64,000 nt of DNA from Heterostelium multicystogenum. Taxonomy: Eukaryota; Evosea; Eumycetozoa; Acytosteliales; Acytosteliaceae. Location: positions 1 through 64,000 of the forward strand of contig RCNN01000049.1 of the NCBI GenBank assembly GCA_003667245.1, written 5' to 3'. Below are positions 59,882-64,000 of the stretch, one piece after another. Below the pieces are notes generated by a model. It saw nothing but the letters and a program-made list of their open reading frames with translations. It searched no databases and was not told the DNA's origin. The translations under genes were made by a program, and so were the position numbers. Positions within the stretch are counted from its first letter, which is position 1. Every line of letters starts with the position of its first letter.

Positions 59882-62023
59882 TTATTTATTAAATAAACAT
59901 ATTTGTACAGATTAAAATTGAATTAAAGTAAATTTTCAAAGAACTAACTAGATATGCTTAAATATAAGATTCTTATTATATCTATACTTTAAATATTGTT
60001 TAAATATTAATTACAATATGAACCATCAGTTAATTTTATCTGAGTGTATTTTATTGGAATACTATAGTTTTATTTATTAATGGAACCAATATTATTTATT
60101 ATTATACCATTGTTATTGTTATTTGATGTTCAATTTCATTCAATCTTATTATTATTATTATGTTGTAATTTGTTACAAATTAAATTAAAATTCATTGGGT
60201 TATTAGAATAAAAATTAAAAATAAATGTACTGTTTCCATCTGGTAATGATTGATAGCAACATGCTATGATTAAATTAAACACTCACTTAAATGAATTAAA
60301 CTAATATATTTCGAATAGGTTGTTGTGTTGATTCAAGATGTAAAAGAGATATTAAATGCTATGATGAAATTACTATTTACATCTTGGAACCATGATGTTA
60401 TGTTGAGGTTAGTTTGGAGGTTACAAAGGTAAAATCTCTGGTCTATGATGAAACCTATGGCTGTCCCAAGAAAAACTAGAGAGTTTAATTAACTTCACTT
60501 GATAATATGGAATCATAGTGGTGATAATTTTAAAAATAGGTGTTGTTGCTGGAAATATTTGAAAAATGTTTGTGGTAAATCTAGATTTCTGCTAACCCAT
60601 CAGTTTATCATAAGATTGGATGTGTTATTGTTACCACTACAATCACAATCACCCACCAACCACACAATCAATAATTTCCACAATTGTATTTAGCAATTAA
60701 TTTAATTTAGGATAGGAGCTTGATTCTCCAACTAACTAAACTATATCAATAGCAAAGTTAATAAATGATTTAATATATTGTATATATTTTATTTAATTAG
60801 CCTAGAAACTCAATAAAACAAACAATATAACAATAATTAGAATAATCAAAGTTGACCAAATAACACATCAATCTTTTTGCTTAATTATTTTATATCTTAT
60901 CCACTGATAAATAGTGTATTTTTAATTATTTGTGTTTGGCGGTAGGTATAATTTATTCAAATTTCAGAAATGATAACAAGTTACTGGCTTGTGTTAAGGT
61001 GGTTTGAATTGTTTGGTTGTTGTCAAAATTGTATGTACATAGTATAGTATGTATATTGTTTTTAAATATAGTCAGCTTATTTGATTGTCTATTCAAAACC
61101 CACCCACCACAATTGCTAAGTAATTTCATAGTATACCCACTGGTACAACCGACAGTCACCACCCACACACCAACAACAACAACTATTTGATAATTCTTCC
61201 GATACACTTAGTTAATTCCACCACATTCAACAACACATAGAGTTTTATCGATATAATAATACTCTAATATAGTACTGATCATTCAATTTTATAGTAACTT
61301 TTCCAATATAGACATCTTTATTATTATTATTATTGTTTTAAACTTTGTTTTGGAAATAAATTGTAAATTCTTTTATATTGGCATTTTAAGGATATATAAA
61401 AGGTAAAATTATCAGGCATGCATCCACACAGTCGGTATAGAATAAAAATACAGAGTAATAATAAATTAAGAGATTAATAGATAAGATTTATGCATATATT
61501 TATAGCAGTATTTGTGTTATTATTATTGTAAATTTAATTTCCTAATAGTTGTTGATTTTGGTGACACACAACACAAATCAATAATCCATCGATTCAAAGT
61601 TCACTATAGATTAATGACTTGGAAAGTTAAAAGTAAGAAGTTTTAAATGTTTGTTGTTGGTGCCCGTTGGTATAGAATGAGTTAAAATTAAAGAATGTCT
61701 TCAATATTTCATGGTGCTATATGTATTACCATATTCCATACTCCACCCACTACCTTTATTTAAAAATTATTAATCTACAATAATTAATTATAATTTCCTG
61801 CTTTATTGGCTTTGTAATAATGTCAACAAATAACAACAAAGTCAACCACTTCTACATTAGTAGTAAAAGTTGTATTTAAACATTGAATGCAGTCTAAATT
61901 TACAATCCTCCTTCTTTTTGAAAATTAAAATTTAAACAATAGCAAAAATTATAGAAAACTAATAATCCTATTTATTTATTTATATTATTTATATTATTTA
62001 TTTATTATTTATAGAATATAAAA
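59882..62023. other. Long intergenic region, no gene supported
   Basis: About 2.1 kb, AT-rich. Two small ORFs (60499-60693 and 60953-61207) have no motif. CA-rich words stand out at 60643-60668 (CAATCACCCACCAACCACAC) and 61088-61185 and may be regulatory. ATT repeats occur near 61317-61337. Confidence 0.45.
61135..61185. promoter_or_regulatory. CA-rich G-box-like cluster
   Basis: The segment contains CACCACCCACACACCAAC, and a second CACCCACCAACCACAC lies at about 60651-60666. CA/TG-rich boxes with a CACCC core resemble the sites of the dictyostelid developmental factor GBF. The nearest downstream gene is the PH protein at 62024. This is inference from composition only. Confidence 0.3.
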
Positions 62024-62454
62024 ATGGCTTATTTAAGTGTAAATAATAGCAACAATAGAGATAAAATGTTTTTCACCTCGAGATATAAGGTATCCAAGCG
62101 GATTCTTAACAAAACAGGGTGGATTCTGCAAGAATTGGAAAAAGAGATTTTTTATCATTAAGCATAATGTAATAACATACTATAAGTCCGAGCTGGACAA
62201 AGTGTCTTGTGGATTCTTTTTTGCTGGACGATGTTGAAGTGATCATCAAGGATACCAAAACTTTCACCTTTGTTATTCGACCAATAGGAAAATTAAAAAA
62301 AGTAAAAGCATATAAATTGGACCAAAACGATATGGTTGGAATGTCAAACCACAAACTATTTAAACTTAGAGCGTCATCACTGGAAGAAATGTGTATATGG
62401 GTTGATGAAATGAAAAAAAGAATTGAATACTCTGGTGGTACTTCAAAGAAGTAA
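62024..62454 (+). CDS. Small PH-domain protein (two frameshifts)
   Basis: About 140 residues consisting almost only of a pleckstrin-homology domain. The start is MAYLSVNNSNNRDKM. After one extra T near 62072 the frame gives YPSGFLTKQGGFCKNWKKRFFII and VITYYKSELDK. After a second extra T near 62218 it gives LLDDVEVIIKDTKTFTFVIRP. The C-terminal helix is EEMCIWVDEMKKRIEY with its conserved Trp. The GFLTKQG...KNWKKRFF pattern is the usual phosphoinositide-binding strand pair with basic residues. It is likely recruited to membranes by lipid. It is paralogous in layout to the next gene, 700 bp downstream on the same strand. Confidence 0.78.
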
Positions 62455-63164
62455 TAATACTAATAGAGTAGAAGTTTATAATTAATTATAAGATATCGAT
62501 AGGAAAATAGTGCCGAACTATTTTATATACCTTCTGTACAATATTCACAAAAGATAATAAATTTATTTAATCTTGTTCAAAGTAATTAAATTTAACCAAA
62601 TGTAGTTGAGTTGAAAACAATAGACATCTATCATCCAGTATCATTGCTATAAATCAGATTAAAAGGCTTCATCAAAACCATTTATTTGAAGCAAACTATT
62701 TTGATTGTTATCTCCTGAAATTTGTTTTTTTGATCACAAAGCTGAGTGAAGTGGACCATGAACAGCCTTGACAACACTCTTCAGCAATCAAAACGACAAA
62801 CAACTCCGACAACAATAAAATTGAGTGTAAATAAAAGTGTTTCAAAAGTATCTGTGTTGGTATCATCATATTATAACTGATTAGCTGGAATTAGGATGCA
62901 ATATTGTTGTTCAACGAACTGCTACGACACTTGATACTGATATGAAAGCAATGCTAGTGTTGAGATATGATAGATGTTTCCAACTTTAGAAATTATTTAA
63001 TATTCAAATTGAATAAGCTGTACAGTTGAACATTATCATTATTCTTTACTCTAGTTATCTATATATATATCTCTACTATTATCTTATTATAACCTTAATT
63101 CTTAAATATCTTAAAAAACGGGTCGAAATCAAAATAATATCAAGCTTGATTTAGAGGTTAAAAA
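62455..63164. other. Spacer between two PH-domain genes
   Basis: About 700 bp without a supportable gene; AT-rich, with short CAACAATAA-like words. It should hold the promoter of the second PH gene. Confidence 0.4.
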
Positions 63165-63782
63165 ATGGATATTAAAGAAACAGTATCTTTCGAAACTATT
63201 TCTGAGACTAGCAGTAGTTGTAGTGAAGACTTTGACAACAATGGTCAAAGTGTAAACCAAGTTGTTGTCACCAATTCCGCTTCACCTTTGACTATGGAAG
63301 ATCATTGTGAAAACGATCATCTAAAGCTTGAGGAATCTACAGGTGGACCTTCTGTAGTACCAGTGGTCACATCAAGTAATAATATTCCAAATACCAGTGA
63401 TAGAAGTAAGAATGCTATTGGGATGCCTGAGAGTGATAATTGTAAACATGAAGGATGGTTAAAGAAAGATGGAGGAAGATTTAAAACTATGAAAAGAAGA
63501 TATTTCGTGCTCAAGTCCAATGGTTTATTCTACAAGAAAGATATCAAGTCAAAACCAATTGGTTTGATACCGCTCGTGGACATTGAAGTTACTGTCAAAA
63601 GCGATACCAACTTCATATTGACTCCAGGTGAGATGTACAGAGCCTGCAAAATCGATAAAGATAACAACTTCAAGTCGTCAAACCACGATTGCTTCAATCT
63701 CGTAGCCGAAACCAAAGCTGAAATGGACATATGGATTTCAGAGATTAAAAAGAACACACATAAGATTCCAACCAAAAAATAA
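63165..63782 (+). CDS. PH-domain protein
   Basis: An intact 205-residue ORF. The first 85 residues are acidic and Ser/Asn-rich with no fold visible. Residues about 88-198 form a PH domain: HEGWLKKDGGRFKTMKRRYFVLKSNGLFYYK-like strands (FYKKDIKSKPIGLIPL), an insert around GEMYRACKIDKDNNF, HDCFNLVAETKAEMDIWISEIKK with the conserved Trp in the final helix. The GWLKKDG...KRRYFVL basic motif suggests phosphoinositide binding. It shares its layout with the preceding small PH protein, suggesting local duplication. Partner and pathway unknown. Confidence 0.85.
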   Translation: MDIKETVSFETISETSSSCSEDFDNNGQSVNQVVVTNSASPLTMEDHCENDHLKLEESTGGPSVVPVVTSSNNIPNTSDRSKNAIGMPESDNCKHEGWLKKDGGRFKTMKRRYFVLKSNGLFYKKDIKSKPIGLIPLVDIEVTVKSDTNFILTPGEMYRACKIDKDNNFKSSNHDCFNLVAETKAEMDIWISEIKKNTHKIPTKK

Positions 63783-64000
63783 TATGAACCGACTATCCAA
63801 CCAACCAATAACTAATATACCATTTGGTTAGATTCATTGACATACTCACCATACGTTAGCCATCTCATCAGCACCATCAATTCAACACTTGTTTCTTTTC
63901 TCTTTTCACTCTAGGATCTTTATATATTTATTTATACTTATTTATGTTTGTACAATACAATAAAACTAACTATTATCATCCAAGTCAGATCTGACTTTTC
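63783..64000. other. 3' flank at window edge
   Basis: AT-rich 3' flank of the PH gene with an AATAAA-like signal at 63958-63963. No further gene before the edge. Confidence 0.4.

Noticed and set aside
60953..61207. 84-codon minus-strand ORF
   Set aside because: Val/Thr/Asn-rich translation of CA-rich spacer; no start context or motif.

Overview
The window is nuclear DNA of a social amoeba (dictyostelid). Coding DNA is moderately AT-rich and spacers are extremely AT-rich, with simple repeats of TTA, AGT and AT. Introns are short (about 55-180 bp), with GTAAGT/GTATGT donors and (T)TAG acceptors. The protein families are typical of the group: ComC-like EGF/transmembrane proteins, half-size ABCA transporters, ankyrin proteins with WLHENRTEGC repeats, colossin/SdrD-like secreted proteins, NDxxSxxxE terpene synthases, and a clathrin heavy chain close to that of Dictyostelium. 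I cannot name the species.

Layout. 1-3.6 kb: 3' part of a decayed ComC-like EGF/transmembrane gene. 3.7-10.5 kb: two divergent ABCA half-transporters. 10.8-12.9 kb: an FHA plus F-box-like gene whose first two exons spell the N-terminus of histone H3. 13.1-15.2 kb: ankyrin protein. 15.4-16.9 kb: tail-anchored calponin-homology protein. 17.2-19.0 kb: alanine aminotransferase. About 20 kb: a 44-residue ORF. 21.5-26.8 kb: clathrin heavy chain. 27.0-31.3 kb: full-size ABCC transporter. 32.1 kb: tRNA-Val(AAC). 32.6-36.0 kb: plasma-membrane-type Ca2+-ATPase. 37.5-39.5 kb: secreted beta-helix protein. 40.3-41.8 and 52.3-53.5 kb: F-box-like proteins. 42.0-43.0 kb: pyridoxal kinase. 43.3-44.4 kb: GET2/CAML-like receptor. 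45.1-46.1 kb: diverged GOLPH3-like protein. 46.1-47.5 kb: ankyrin protein. 47.6-48.3 kb: glutathione S-transferase. 49.3-52.2 kb: secreted SdrD-B protein. 54.8-57.6 kb: RhoGAP-like protein lacking its catalytic residues. 58.8-59.9 kb: terpene synthase. 62.0-63.8 kb: two small PH-domain proteins.

Sequence quality matters for every reading here. Many genes, including the essential clathrin heavy chain, are broken by single-base frameshifts. Nearly all are one extra base in a short homopolymer (AA to AAA, TT to TTT, CCCC to CCCCC), and the protein reads perfectly once the frame changes. I treat these as probable sequence errors and annotate whole genes across them. The first gene differs because it also has many in-frame stop codons, so it looks truly decayed.

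There is no operon logic. Genes are independently transcribed, often as tight convergent pairs (20-160 bp between stops) separated by 0.3-2 kb AT-rich spacers. Loose themes are membrane traffic and transport (clathrin, GOLPH3-like, GET2-like with a tail-anchored protein, three ABC transporters, Ca2+ pump) and large dictyostelid repeat families (F-box, ankyrin, beta-helix). The most unusual locus is the H3-tail/FHA/F-box gene at 10.8-12.9 kb.
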